Notes under the pieces: generated by a model
Told to the model about the DNA's origin: nothing
The model's database searches: none
What the model saw: only the letters and a program-made list of their open reading frames with translations
Program-made: the position numbers and the translations under genes
Assembly (NCBI RefSeq): GCF_022012305.1
Contig: NZ_JAKLTM010000001.1
Coordinates: 992,001-1,056,000, forward strand
Reading direction: 5' to 3'
Origin: Ramlibacter paludis
GTDB lineage: Bacteria; Pseudomonadota; Gammaproteobacteria; Burkholderiales; Burkholderiaceae_C
Length of the DNA stretch: 64,000 nt
Part shown: in pieces, positions 27,279 through 36,274 of the stretch
Position numbering within the stretch: position 1 is the stretch's first letter
Layout: each line of letters opens with the position of its first letter

Positions 27279-27962
27279 TCAGCTCAGGCCGACGACCGGC
27301 ACGCTGGCGCCGTGGATGGCGGCGGCCGCGTCCGAGGCCAGGAAGGCAATCACTTGCGCCAATTGCGCCGGCGCGACCCAGCGCGCCGGATCCGCATCGG
27401 GCATGGCCGCGCGATTCTCCGGCGTGTCGATGATGCTGGGCAGGACGCAGTTGACGTTGATGCCGTGCTCGCGCAGTTCCGCCGCCATGCTTTCGGTGAT
27501 GCGCAGCACCTCCGACTTGGCGGCGATGTACGCGCCCATCTTGCCGGCCCCGCGCAGCGCGGAATTGGCGCCCACGTTGACCACCTTGCCGCGGCCGCGC
27601 GCCACCATGCCGGGCACCACCGCCTGCACCGCGTTGAGCAGGGTGCGCACGTTCAGGTCCTGCATCTTCTGCCAGTCGCCGGCCGCGGTGGCGTGCACCG
27701 GGTCGCCCATCGCGAAGCCGCCCGCCAGGTTGCACAGGACGTCGATCGGCCCGAGCTTGCCGACCGCGGCCTGCAGCGCATCGGGCTGCAGCAGGTCGGC
27801 GACGACGAAGACGCGTTGCGCATCCTCGCCGCCGTACACCTTGGCCAGGCCTTCGCGCTTGCGTCCCAGCAGGGCCACCTTGTCGCCCTGTTGAACGAAG
27901 GTCTCGGCCACCGCGCGCGCGAGGTTGCCCGCGGCGCCGGTGACGAGGACGAGGCGGGCCAT
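27279..27962 (-). CDS. SDR-family oxidoreductase
   Basis: 227 residues. The Rossmann nucleotide motif is VTGAAGNLARA (a variant of TGxxxGIG, with Leu-Ala in place of Ile-Gly). The NLAGG motif and the YIAAK catalytic Tyr-Lys pair are present, with Ser in GANSALRG. Substrate unknown. It starts five bases after the HPPD stop and is probably co-transcribed, so it may act on an aromatic amino acid catabolite; that is inference from position. The 215 bases downstream hold no visible gene. Confidence 0.9.
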   Translation of the reverse strand: MARLVLVTGAAGNLARAVAETFVQQGDKVALLGRKREGLAKVYGGEDAQRVFVVADLLQPDALQAAVGKLGPIDVLCNLAGGFAMGDPVHATAAGDWQKMQDLNVRTLLNAVQAVVPGMVARGRGKVVNVGANSALRGAGKMGAYIAAKSEVLRITESMAAELREHGINVNCVLPSIIDTPENRAAMPDADPARWVAPAQLAQVIAFLASDAAAAIHGASVPVVGLS

Positions 27963-27967
27963 GGGCT

Positions 27968-29047
27968 TCAGGCTTCGACCTTCAGCACGCCGCGGCGGAT
28001 CTGGTCGCGCTCCAGCGACTCGAACAGCGCCTTGAAGTTGCCGTTGCCGAAGCCGTCGTCGCCGGCGCGCTGGATGAACTCGAAGAACACCGGGCCCAGC
28101 ATGGTCTCGGAGAAGATCTGCAGCAGCAGGCGCTTCTCGCCCTTCTCGGTCGTGCCATCAAGCAGGATGCCGCGGGCCTGCAGCTCACCCACCGGCTGGC
28201 CGTGTCCGGGCAGGCGCTCCTCCAGCATCTCGTAGTAGATGTCGTTGGGCGCCGTCATCAGCTTGACGCCCGCCATCTGCAGCGCGTCGACGGTCTCGAT
28301 CAGGTTGTCGGAGGCCAGGGCCACGTGCTGGATGCCCTCGCCGCTGAACTTCATCAGGAATTCCTCGATCTGGCCCGAGGTCTTGCCGGCTTCCTCGTTC
28401 AGCGGGATGCGGATCAGGCCGTCCGGCGCCGACATCGCCTTGGAGGTGAGGCCGGTGTACTCGCCCTTGATGTCGAAGTACTTGATCTCGCGGAAGTTGA
28501 ACAGCTTTTCGTAGAACGCCGCCCAGTGCGCCATGCGGCCGCGGTAGACGTTGTGCGTCAGGTGGTCGATGACCTTCAGGCCGTAGCCCTTGGGATGGCG
28601 TTCCACGCCGGGCAGCCACTCGAAGTCGATGTCGTAGATCGACTTGCCGTCCTCGAAGCGGTCGATCAGGTACAGCGGCGCGCCGCCGATGCCCTTGATG
28701 GCCGGCAGCCGCAGTTCCATCGGGCCGGTGGGGATCTCGATCGGCTGCGCGCCGAGTTCGAGGGCGCGGTTGTAGGCCTTGTGCGAGTCCTGCACCCGGA
28801 AGGCGAGGGCGCAGGCCGACGGGCCGTGCTCGGCGGCGAAGTAGCCGGCGAAGCTCTTGGGCTCGCGGTTGACGATGAAGTTGATGTCGCCCTGGCGGTA
28901 CAGCAGCACGTCCTTGGAACGGTGCCGGGCCACCAGCGAGAAGCCCATCTTCTCGAACAGGGGCTCCAGGACGTTGGGGGTGGGGGAAGCGAACTCGACG
29001 AACTCGAACCCGCATAAACCCATGGGGTTGTCGAACAGATCAGCCAC
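27968..29047 (-). CDS. hppD: 4-Hydroxyphenylpyruvate dioxygenase
   Basis: 359 residues, the usual bacterial length. It turns 4-hydroxyphenylpyruvate into homogentisate in tyrosine breakdown, using Fe(II). The iron ligands are visible as His in [10 protein letters not shown], His in IQHVALAS and Glu in FFEFIQRAG; the C-terminal [15 protein letters not shown] helix is a family hallmark. The next step gene (hmgA) is not in the window. It is divergent from the response regulator at 29244. Confidence 0.97.
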   Translation of the reverse strand: MADLFDNPMGLCGFEFVEFASPTPNVLEPLFEKMGFSLVARHRSKDVLLYRQGDINFIVNREPKSFAGYFAAEHGPSACALAFRVQDSHKAYNRALELGAQPIEIPTGPMELRLPAIKGIGGAPLYLIDRFEDGKSIYDIDFEWLPGVERHPKGYGLKVIDHLTHNVYRGRMAHWAAFYEKLFNFREIKYFDIKGEYTGLTSKAMSAPDGLIRIPLNEEAGKTSGQIEEFLMKFSGEGIQHVALASDNLIETVDALQMAGVKLMTAPNDIYYEMLEERLPGHGQPVGELQARGILLDGTTEKGEKRLLLQIFSETMLGPVFFEFIQRAGDDGFGNGNFKALFESLERDQIRRGVLKVEA

Positions 29048-29243
29048 AAGCAGACTCCTGCGAAGAAAAACGAACGGAAGGCGAAGCGGAAGGCGCGTTC
29101 GTCAGGCGGGAGGCGCGCACGGCACGCCGCGCACGCTGCGTGCGAGGTGGTCACCGTGGAAAAGCGCGAAGCCGGGCATGGTCTGGAGCCTGCGATTGTC
29201 CGCCCTCGGGCGCGAAGCCGCAAGCAACAGTTAGCATTCCCGT

Positions 29244-29918
29244 ATGCGGATCCTGCTGGTCGAAGACGACAAGGTGCTGGCCGACGCGCTCACGCGCGCG
29301 CTGGTCCAGTCGGCGCACGCCGTCGACAGCGTCAGCACGGGCGAGGAGGCCGACCACGCGTTGGCCCTGGGCATCTACGACCTGGCCATCCTCGACATCG
29401 GCCTGCCCGGCCTGTCGGGCCTGGAGGTGCTCAAGCGCCTGCGGGCCCGCAAGTCGACCACGCCGGTGCTGATGCTCACGGCTTTCGACACGATGGAGGA
29501 CCAGGTCCGCGGCCTCGACCTCGGCGCCGACGACTACCTGTCCAAGCCCTTCGACCTGCCGGTGCTGGAGGCGCGGGTGCGCGCCCTGCTGAGGCGGGGC
29601 ACCAATTCCACGCCTTACCTGGAGCACGGCCTGCTGCGCTTCGATACGGTGGGGCGGCGCGTCTTCCACGACAAGAAGCCGCTGGAGCTCTCTCCGCGCG
29701 AACTGGCGGTGCTGGAACTGCTGCTGATGCGCGAGGGCCGGGTGGTGAGCAAGGAGCAGATGGTCAACCACCTGTACGGCTGGGGCGACGAGGTCGGCGA
29801 CAACGCTATCGAGGTCTACGTCTACCGCCTGCGCAAGAAGCTGGAGCCCCTGGGCTGCGAGATCCGCACGGTGCGCGGCATGGGCTACCTGATGGAGCGC
29901 GGCGATGCAGCGCCCTGA
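29244..29918 (+). CDS. OmpR-family response regulator (TctD/QseB-like)
   Basis: 224 residues. The receiver has Asp8-Asp9, phospho-acceptor Asp51 and Lys in LSKPFDLP. A winged-helix domain (about 130-218) has LSPRELAVLELLLMREGRVV and EVYVYRLRKKL. It overlaps the histidine kinase gene by 14 bases, so the two form a standard pair. TctD-type regulators often control tricarboxylate uptake, but no transporter gene lies next to this pair, so the target is unknown. Confidence 0.95.
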   Translation: MRILLVEDDKVLADALTRALVQSAHAVDSVSTGEEADHALALGIYDLAILDIGLPGLSGLEVLKRLRARKSTTPVLMLTAFDTMEDQVRGLDLGADDYLSKPFDLPVLEARVRALLRRGTNSTPYLEHGLLRFDTVGRRVFHDKKPLELSPRELAVLELLLMREGRVVSKEQMVNHLYGWGDEVGDNAIEVYVYRLRKKLEPLGCEIRTVRGMGYLMERGDAAP

Positions 29919-31299
29919 GCCGCTGCTGCAGCGCAAGCTGCTGGCCTGGCTGCTGGGACCCTTGTTCTTCCTGCTGGTGCTGGACACCGCGGCGGCGTAC
30001 TGGACCTCGCTGCGCTTCTCGCACGTTGCGTACGACCGCGCGCTGCACGAGATCGCCCGCGAAATCGTGCTGCACGTGAAGCCGGGCGAGCCGCGGCCGC
30101 GGCTGGAGTTATCGGAGAGCGCGGAGAAGGTGCTGCTGCTGGACCAGGAAGACCAGCTGCACTATCGGCTGTCGGCCCAGGACGGCGCGCCGCTCGGCGG
30201 CGACCCCGGCTTGCCGTCGCCCGGCGCCGGCCTGCCGCGCAATGGGCAGCCGCACTTCTACGGCGCCCGGCTGCACGACCAGCCCGTGCGCATGGTGGCG
30301 GCCTGGATGCCGATCGCCGAAACGCCGGGTGCGCCGCTGGTGCTGGTGCAGGTGGCCGAGACGCTGAACAAGCGCACCCGCCTGGCCTGGGAAATGGTGG
30401 CCAACGTGGTGCTGCCGCAGCTGCTGCTGATCGTGGCCGCCACCGCGGTGGTCTGGTTCGGCGTCTCGCGCGGCCTGCAGCCCTTGCAGCGGTTGCGCCG
30501 CGCCGTTTCGGATCGCTCCCACCTCGACCTGAGCCCGATCGCGTTGGAGGACGTGCCGGGCGAAGTGCGGCCCGTGGTGGAAGAGGTCAACGAACTCATG
30601 GCGCGGCTGGGCAAGACCTTCGATTTCCAGAACCGCTTCGTGGCCGACGCGGCCCACCAGCTGAAAACCCCGGTGAGCGGCCTCAAGGCGCAGATCGAGC
30701 TGGCGCTGCGCGAAACGGACCCCGAGCGGGTGCGGCATTCGCTCGCCCAGCTGTACATCAGCGCGGATCGCCTGTCGCGGCTGGTGCGGCAGCTGCTCTC
30801 GCTGGCACGCAACGAGCCGGGCGCGCTCGACACGGTGCAGCTGCGGCCGCTGGACCTGCATGCCTTCGCGCTGGAGGTGAGCATGGAATGGGTGCCGCAG
30901 GCCATCAAGCACGACGTCGACCTCGGCTTCGAGGGGCCGGACGAGCCGCTGATGATCGACGCCGACCACGACCGCCTGCGCGAACTGATCAACAACCTGA
31001 TCGACAACGCCATCCGCTACAGCCACCAGCATGGCCGCGTGACGGTGCGCACCGGCCGCAGCGCCGACGGCCACGCGCAGCTGGCGATCAGCGACGACGG
31101 CCCGCGCATCCCGGTGGCGGAACGTGCGCGCATCTTCGAGCGCTTCCACCGCCTGCTGGGAACGCAGGCCGACGGCAGCGGCCTGGGGCTGGCGATCGTG
31201 AGCGAGATCGCCACCTTGCACGGTGCGCGCATCACGCTGGAGGAAGACACCGACGGGGTCGGCAACACCTTCAGCGTGTTTTTCCGGCTGCGTACGTAG
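29905..31299 (+). CDS. Sensor histidine kinase (TctE-like)
   Basis: 464 residues. Helices at about 12-34 and 165-190 flank a periplasmic sensor (about 35-160) of the two-component-sensor N-terminal type. HAMP, then HisKA with His251 in ADAAHQLKTPVSG, then the ATPase domain with NLIDNAIRYSH and [13 protein letters not shown]. In the G1 box the usual DxGxGI reads DDGPRIP, a divergent ATP-binding loop. Start ATG 29905 overlaps the response regulator gene. Confidence 0.93.
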   Translation: MQRPEPLLQRKLLAWLLGPLFFLLVLDTAAAYWTSLRFSHVAYDRALHEIAREIVLHVKPGEPRPRLELSESAEKVLLLDQEDQLHYRLSAQDGAPLGGDPGLPSPGAGLPRNGQPHFYGARLHDQPVRMVAAWMPIAETPGAPLVLVQVAETLNKRTRLAWEMVANVVLPQLLLIVAATAVVWFGVSRGLQPLQRLRRAVSDRSHLDLSPIALEDVPGEVRPVVEEVNELMARLGKTFDFQNRFVADAAHQLKTPVSGLKAQIELALRETDPERVRHSLAQLYISADRLSRLVRQLLSLARNEPGALDTVQLRPLDLHAFALEVSMEWVPQAIKHDVDLGFEGPDEPLMIDADHDRLRELINNLIDNAIRYSHQHGRVTVRTGRSADGHAQLAISDDGPRIPVAERARIFERFHRLLGTQADGSGLGLAIVSEIATLHGARITLEEDTDGVGNTFSVFFRLRT

Positions 31300-31374
31300 A
31301 ACCCACACGCGAAAACAGCCGCTGTAAGCGGGCTGAAAGCTGGCGTCCAAGTTGCTGACAGGCCAGGTCCGTAG

Positions 31375-31426
31375 CCTCGCAGGCATCGGCAGCGCAGTGC
31401 TTCCGGTGCCCCATTCCCCTGCGAGG
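31375..31426 (+). promoter_or_regulatory. Structured 5' leader of terC, ribosome site in stem
   Basis: CCTCGCAGG (31375-31383) is the exact complement of CCTGCGAGG (31418-31426). An inner stem GCATCGG (31383-31389) pairs with CCGGTGC (31403-31409) with one G-U pair. The right outer arm runs into the GAGGAG ribosome site seven bases before the terC ATG, so folding would hide it. TerC/Alx genes elsewhere carry Mn-sensing yybP-ykoY riboswitches; I do not see that motif's conserved loops, so this is only a candidate leader switch. Confidence 0.4.
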
Positions 31427-31433
31427 AGACAAC

Positions 31434-32153
31434 ATGTCCGACGTCACGAGCCCGGTATTCTGGCTCGCCCTTTCCCAGATCATCCTGATCAACATCGTGC
31501 TGTCCGGCGACAACGCCGTGGTGATCGCCCTGGCCTCCCGCTCGCTGCCGCCGCACCAGCAGAAGAAGGCCATCCTCTTCGGCTCGGTGGGTGCCATCGT
31601 GCTACGGCTGGTCCTGACTTTCTTCGCGGTCTACCTGCTGACGCTCCCCTACCTGAAGCTGATCGGCGCGGCGCTGCTGCTGTGGATCGGTATCGGCCTG
31701 CTGAAGGGCGACGACGACGGCGAGGACATCGAAGGCAACTCCAGCCTGATGGCCGCGGTCAAGACGATCGTTGTCGCCGACCTGGTGATGAGCCTGGACA
31801 ACGTGATCGGCGTGGCCGCCGCCGCCAAGGGCGACGTCGCGCTGCTGGTGATCGGCCTCGTGATCAGCATCCCGCTGATCATCTTCGGCAGCACCATCAT
31901 CCTGAAGCTGATGACGCGCTTCCCTGTCATCATCACCCTCGGCGCCGCGCTGCTGGGCTGGGTGGCCGGCGAGATGTGCCTGAGCGATCCGGCCATCCAC
32001 CACTGGGTGGAGCAGCAGCCGCACGTGCTGCACTACATCGTGCCGGCTGCCGGTGCGCTGCTCGTGGTCGCCCTCGGCAAGTGGCTGGCCAGCCGCTCCG
32101 CCGCCGAAGGCGCGGAAGCCAAGGCCGCCGGCGCGGAAAAGCCGGCCCACTGA
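31434..32153 (+). CDS. TerC-family membrane protein (YjbE type)
   Basis: 239 residues with about seven membrane helices. The TerC pattern is clear: SGDNAVVIALA in helix 1 and MSLDNVIGVAAAAKGD in the middle, with paired acidic residues inside helices thought to bind metal ions. TerC/Alx proteins are linked to manganese export and to metalation of secreted proteins. A structured leader precedes the gene. A Usp-like gene follows after 13 bases. The window carries a second, different TerC gene at 50110. Confidence 0.93.
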   Translation: MSDVTSPVFWLALSQIILINIVLSGDNAVVIALASRSLPPHQQKKAILFGSVGAIVLRLVLTFFAVYLLTLPYLKLIGAALLLWIGIGLLKGDDDGEDIEGNSSLMAAVKTIVVADLVMSLDNVIGVAAAAKGDVALLVIGLVISIPLIIFGSTIILKLMTRFPVIITLGAALLGWVAGEMCLSDPAIHHWVEQQPHVLHYIVPAAGALLVVALGKWLASRSAAEGAEAKAAGAEKPAH

Positions 32154-32166
32154 GCGAGCCCGCGCG

Positions 32167-32598
32167 ATGGGACAGCTTCTCGTCCCGGTGGACCCGTACG
32201 ACGCGGGCCGCACCCGCTCCGCGGTGGAGCAGGCGCTGCGCATCCAGCGGGACGAACCCGCCGTGCACATCCGCCTGCTGCGCGTGCAGCCCCGCATGTC
32301 GGGGCACGTGGCCGGCTACTTCGGCAACCGCGAGCTGCAGCTGCTGCAGCACGAGGCCGGCACGGAGGACCTGCAGTTTGCCGAGGGCCTGCTCAAGGCG
32401 GCCGGTGCGGACTTCACCAGCACGGTGCTGGTGGGCCGCGGCGCCGAGACCATCGCCCAGGCGGCGCGCCAGTACGGCTGCGACCGCATCGTCTTCGGCG
32501 ACGAGCCGCCCAGCCTGGCGGGCCGCATGTTCGGCTCGCTGGCGCAGCAGGTGCGGCACCTGCTGGGAGGCGCGTCAGTGCAGGTGATCGGGTCCTGA
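32167..32598 (+). CDS. Universal stress protein-like
   Basis: 143 residues. The Usp fold is suggested by LLVPVDPYDAGRTRSAVEQAL at the start and the C-terminal GCDRIVFGDEPPSLAGRMFG then VRHLLGGASVQVIG. This corresponds to the G-2x-G-9x-G(S/T) nucleotide motif in variant form. Probably co-transcribed with the TerC gene 13 bases upstream. ATP binding is uncertain because the P-loop-like part is not canonical. Confidence 0.85.
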   Translation: MGQLLVPVDPYDAGRTRSAVEQALRIQRDEPAVHIRLLRVQPRMSGHVAGYFGNRELQLLQHEAGTEDLQFAEGLLKAAGADFTSTVLVGRGAETIAQAARQYGCDRIVFGDEPPSLAGRMFGSLAQQVRHLLGGASVQVIGS

Positions 32599-32636
32599 GC
32601 GTAGGGTGGGTTCGCGCCAGCGACCCCACCATGCCC

Positions 32637-33161
32637 TCACTCCTCCGGCCGCCCCAGCGGCTCCTTCTCGCCGGTAGGCGCCACGCCCAGCACCTGGATC
32701 AACTTCCCCAGGTCGCGATCCAGCCGCGCCAGCGTCGCTGCATCGAGGTGCGCGAGGGCATCCGGCAGCACGCCGGTGAACGGCCCCGGCGCCTTGCGCA
32801 GCACGCGCGTGCCTTGCGCCGTCACGCGCAGCTGCACCGCGCGGCGGTCGCTGCCGGAACGCTCCGCGGCCAGCAGCCCGCCTTCCAGCAGCGGCTTGAT
32901 CAGGTTGCTCGCCGTCGATTGATGCACGTCCATCGCGCGCGCCAGGGCGCTCACGCCGATGCCCGGCTCGCCGGCCACCACGCTGAGCGCCCACACCTGC
33001 GCGCCCGCGACGCCCGCCTGGCGTTCGACGCTGCGGAAGTGCGCCTTCACCGTGTTGAACACCAGCCGGAAGCGGCGCAGCACGCGCGTGGCGGGTTCGT
33101 TCAGCGGGTCGGACGTGGCGAGCCGCGGCTTGCGCGTGGTGCGGGAGGGGCTGGTCGGCAT
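32637..33161 (-). CDS. MarR-family transcriptional regulator
   Basis: 174 residues. The winged helix has ALARAMDVHQSTASNLIKPL and the wing RSGSDRRAVQLRVTAQG, both typical of MarR. A basic N-terminal tail (about 25 residues) precedes it. ATG 33161 is near the tRNA-Leu promoter on the other strand. Ligand and targets are unknown; no obvious divergent target other than the tRNA gene. Confidence 0.92.
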   Translation of the reverse strand: MPTSPSRTTRKPRLATSDPLNEPATRVLRRFRLVFNTVKAHFRSVERQAGVAGAQVWALSVVAGEPGIGVSALARAMDVHQSTASNLIKPLLEGGLLAAERSGSDRRAVQLRVTAQGTRVLRKAPGPFTGVLPDALAHLDAATLARLDRDLGKLIQVLGVAPTGEKEPLGRPEE

Positions 33162-33191
33162 GGGGAAATCATAGGGCCCGCGACGCGCTGC

Positions 33192-33197
33192 TATACT
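33192..33197 (+). promoter_or_regulatory. Candidate -10 box of tRNA-Leu
   Basis: TATACT lies 16 bases upstream of the tRNA, a good match to the sigma-70 -10 consensus. The -35 region 17 bases further up (TCATAG) is poor, so the call rests on the -10 box and position. Confidence 0.4.
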
Positions 33198-33213
33198 CGC
33201 GGCCTCCTGAAAT

Positions 33214-33298
<85 letters not shown>

Positions 33299-33307
33299 AT
33301 GAATTGG

Positions 33308-33340
33308 TGAAAGAAGCCGGCCTTGCGCCGGCTTCTTTCA
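33308..33340. terminator. Hairpin ending tRNA-Leu and the IclR gene
   Basis: TGAAAGAAGCCGGC, a short loop and GCCGGCTTCTTTCA form a perfect long hairpin. Its arms carry A-rich and T-rich ends, so it may stop both the tRNA transcript and the convergent iclR-type gene, whose stop codon is the last three bases of the right arm. Confidence 0.8.
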
Positions 33341-34081
33341 TTGCACCTGCGCGCTGAGCGCGCGCGCCGTCTCCAGGACCGCCTTCGCATAGCGCTCGTC
33401 GTAGCGGTGCGCCGGCATGGTCAGCGTGAGCGCCGCGGCCAGCGTGCCGTCGGCGCTGAACACCGGCGCCGAGATGCCCGAGACCCCCGGCAGGCGATCG
33501 CCTTCGGCCGCGAGAAAGCCGTTCCTGCGGACGGTGGCGTAGAGCCGGCGTTCGCTCGCGCTCGCGGTGGCGGCCAGCTCCGGGTCGAAGGCGCACAGCA
33601 CCCGCCCGCCCGTTCCCTGCCGCAGCGGCAGCACGTCGCCCGCCTTGATGTGGTCGCGCACCGGATGCGGCGAGTCCACCCGGTACAGGCACAGGCGCAC
33701 TGCGTCCGCGCCCCTGCCCTGGCGCACGTGATAGGCCGCGCTTTCGCCCGTGCGGTCCACCAATTGCCGCAGCAGGGGCAGCACCACCCGGTCCAGCGAG
33801 AACGAAGCCGCGTAGATGGCATGCAGCCGCGCGATCTCGCGGCCCAGCGCATAGCGCCCGTCGTCCAGCCGCTGCACGCATTGCGCGTGCTCCAGCGACG
33901 CCAGCAGCCGCAAGGCGGTGCTCTTGTGCAGCCGGCAGCGCTCGGCCAGTTCGGCCAGCGACAGGGCGGCGTCGCCGCTGCGGAACGCGCCCAGCAGCGT
34001 CAGGGCGCGGTCGACCGCGGCGGCGCCACCGGGCGCGGCATGGTCGTCGGCGACGGAGGCGGTCAGGGACTTGCGCGGCAT
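33338..34081 (-). CDS. IclR-family transcriptional regulator
   Basis: 247 residues. The N-terminal winged helix (about 22-85) has SLAELAERCRLHKSTALRLL. The C-terminal effector domain is typical of IclR, with GTGGRVLCAF and SGISAPVFSADG. ATG 34081 has GGAAG upstream; a TTG at 34108 is less likely. It is divergent from the HMG-CoA-lyase/CoA-transferase/Bug operon and probably controls it, since the 70-base spacer holds operator-like repeats. Confidence 0.92.
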   Translation of the reverse strand: MPRKSLTASVADDHAAPGGAAAVDRALTLLGAFRSGDAALSLAELAERCRLHKSTALRLLASLEHAQCVQRLDDGRYALGREIARLHAIYAASFSLDRVVLPLLRQLVDRTGESAAYHVRQGRGADAVRLCLYRVDSPHPVRDHIKAGDVLPLRQGTGGRVLCAFDPELAATASASERRLYATVRRNGFLAAEGDRLPGVSGISAPVFSADGTLAAALTLTMPAHRYDERYAKAVLETARALSAQVQ

Positions 34082-34116
34082 GTTGACTTCCGGGACGGCG
34101 TAGGCCAATATTTCAT

Positions 34117-34145
34117 TAGAAAGAATTGCGTTCTATCCTACAGAA
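34117..34145. promoter_or_regulatory. Candidate IclR operator
   Basis: Alternating half-sites AGAA (34118-34121), TTCT (34131-34134) and AGAA (34142-34145) give two overlapping inverted repeats, the first extended to TAGAA/TTCTA. They lie in an unusually AT-rich spacer just upstream of the lyase start and would suit binding by the divergent IclR-family protein. Confidence 0.4.
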
Positions 34146-34151
34146 TATCTC

Positions 34152-35084
34152 ATGAAAAGCCAACCCGCCGTCCTCATCAGCGAAGTGGGCCCCCGCGACG
34201 GCCTGCAGTCGGTCGACGCGGTGATGCCCACCGGCGACAAGATCCGCTGGATCACCGCGCTGCATGCCGCCGGCGTGCGCGAGATCGAAGTCGCGTCTTT
34301 CGTGCCGGCGAAGCTGCTGCCGCAGATGGCCGATGCCGCCGAAGTGGTGAAGCACGCGATCACGCTGCCGGGCCTCACCGTCATGGCGCTGGTCCCCAAC
34401 CTGCGCGGCGCCCAGGCCGCCTTCGCGGCGGGCGTGCACAAGATCACCATTCCCTGCTCCGCCAGCGAGGCGCACTCGCAGGCCAATGTGCGCATGACGC
34501 GCGAGCAGATGGTGGCCAGCGTGCGCGAGATCGTCGCGCTGCGCAACGACACGGCGCCGCAGGTGAAGATCGAAGCGGGGATCTCCACCGCTTTCGGCTG
34601 CACGCTGCAGGGCGAGGTGAAGGACGACGACGTGGTCTGGATGGCGGCGCAGGTCATCGCCGCCGGCGCCGACGAATCGGGCCTCTCCGACACCACCGGC
34701 ATGGCCAACCCGGCGCAGGTGCGGCGCCTGTTCAACCGCGTGCGCGCCGAGATCGGCGACCGCACCGGCGCGGCCCACATGCACAACACCCGCGGCCTGG
34801 GTCTCGCCAACTGCCTGGCCGCCTACGACGTGGGCGTGCGCACCTTCGACGCCTCGCTCGGCGGGCTGGGCGGCTGCCCGTACGCACCGGGCGCCTCGGG
34901 CAACGTCGTCACCGAGGACCTGGTGTTCATGTTCGAGGCGATGGGCGTAGCTACCGGCATAGCCCTCGACAAGCTCCTGGAAGCGCGGGCGCCGCTGCAG
35001 GCGGGGCTGCCCGGCGAACCGGTCTACGGCATGCTGCCGGAGGCGGGACTGCCCAAGGGCTGGAAGCAGGGAGTGCCGGCATGA
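34152..35084 (+). CDS. mvaB: Hydroxymethylglutaryl-CoA lyase
   Basis: 310 residues, a TIM-barrel lyase that splits 3-hydroxy-3-methylglutaryl-CoA to acetoacetate and acetyl-CoA. Metal and substrate motifs are EVGPRDGLQ, the metal histidines in AAHMHNTRG and the cysteine signature GGLGGCPYAPGASGNVVTED. It is the first gene of an operon; its stop overlaps the ATG of the CoA-transferase gene. Related lyases for other 3-hydroxyacyl-CoA substrates cannot be excluded. Confidence 0.92.
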   Translation: MKSQPAVLISEVGPRDGLQSVDAVMPTGDKIRWITALHAAGVREIEVASFVPAKLLPQMADAAEVVKHAITLPGLTVMALVPNLRGAQAAFAAGVHKITIPCSASEAHSQANVRMTREQMVASVREIVALRNDTAPQVKIEAGISTAFGCTLQGEVKDDDVVWMAAQVIAAGADESGLSDTTGMANPAQVRRLFNRVRAEIGDRTGAAHMHNTRGLGLANCLAAYDVGVRTFDASLGGLGGCPYAPGASGNVVTEDLVFMFEAMGVATGIALDKLLEARAPLQAGLPGEPVYGMLPEAGLPKGWKQGVPA

Positions 35085-36274
35085 GCACCGCGAAGAGACT
35101 GCCTTACGAAGGCATCCGCGTCGTCGAATTCACCCACATGGTGATGGGGCCTACCTGCGGCATGGTGCTGGCCGACCTGGGCGCGGAAGTGATCAAGGTG
35201 GAACCGGTCGGCCACGGCCGCGAAGGCGACGCCACGCGGCGGCTGCTGGGCTCCGGCGCCGGCTTCTTCCCGCTCTTCAACCGCAACAAGAAAAGCATCG
35301 CGCTCGACCTGCAGACGCCGGAAGGCAAGGAGGCGGTGCTGAAGCTGATCGCCACCGCCGATGTCGTGAGCGAGAACTTCAAGCCGGGCACCATGAAGAA
35401 GCTGGGCCTGGACTACGTAGCACTGAAGGCGAAGCACCCGCGCCTGGTCTACGTGAGCCACAAGGGCTTCCTGCCCGGCCCCTACGACCACCGCACCGCG
35501 CTCGACGAAGTGGTGCAGATGATGGGCGGCCTGGCCTACATGACCGGGCGCCCGGGCGACCCGCTGCGGGCCGGCGCCAGCGTGAACGACATCATGGGCG
35601 GCATGTTCGGCGCCATCGGCGCCATGGCGGCCCTGGCGCAGCGCGAGCAGACCGGCGAAGGCCAGGAGGTGCAGTCGGCACTGTTCGAGAACAACGTGTT
35701 CCTGGTGGCGCAGCACATGCTGCAGTACGCCGTCACCGGCAAGCCGGCCGCGCCCATGCCGGCGCGCATCTCGGCCTGGGCCATCTACGACGTGTTCCAG
35801 GCGCGCGGCGGCGACCAGATCTTCCTGGCGGTGGTGAGCGACACCCAGTGGGCGATCTTCTGCGAGGCCTTCGGCTACGCCGACTTGAAGGGCGACACCC
35901 GCCTGAAGACCAACAACGACCGCGTGCGCGCCCGCGAGTGGCTGATCCCGCTGCTGCGCGAACGCGTGGCGCAGATCGGCGTCGAGGAGCTGGCCGAGAA
36001 GTTCGAGGCCAACGGCCTGCCGTTCGCGCCGATCACCCGGCCCGAGGAACTGCTGGACGATCCGCACCTGCTGGCCACCGGCGGCCTCGCACCCATCACT
36101 CTGCCGGACGGCCGCGCGAGCAAGACAGTGCTGCTGCCGCTGACGCTGGACGGCCAGCGGCCCGGCGTGCGGCACGACCCGCCGAAGCTCGGCGAACACG
36201 GCCACGAATTGCTGGCGGAGCTGGGTTACAGCGACGCCGAGATTGCTGCATTGACCCACATGGAGACCAAGTGA
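35081..36274 (+). CDS. CaiB/BaiF-type (family III) CoA-transferase
   Basis: 397 residues. Family III fold with GIRVVEFTHMVMGPTCGMVLADLGAEVIKVE at the start split across the nucleotide loop, FNRNKKSIALDLQ, and the candidate catalytic Asp in TALDEVVQMMGG. It moves CoA between acids. ATGA overlap with the lyase and GTGA overlap with the Bug receptor show tight coupling. Likely role: load a dicarboxylic hydroxy acid, such as 3-hydroxy-3-methylglutarate, with CoA for the lyase. The substrate is inferred from context. Confidence 0.92.
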   Translation: MSTAKRLPYEGIRVVEFTHMVMGPTCGMVLADLGAEVIKVEPVGHGREGDATRRLLGSGAGFFPLFNRNKKSIALDLQTPEGKEAVLKLIATADVVSENFKPGTMKKLGLDYVALKAKHPRLVYVSHKGFLPGPYDHRTALDEVVQMMGGLAYMTGRPGDPLRAGASVNDIMGGMFGAIGAMAALAQREQTGEGQEVQSALFENNVFLVAQHMLQYAVTGKPAAPMPARISAWAIYDVFQARGGDQIFLAVVSDTQWAIFCEAFGYADLKGDTRLKTNNDRVRAREWLIPLLRERVAQIGVEELAEKFEANGLPFAPITRPEELLDDPHLLATGGLAPITLPDGRASKTVLLPLTLDGQRPGVRHDPPKLGEHGHELLAELGYSDAEIAALTHMETK

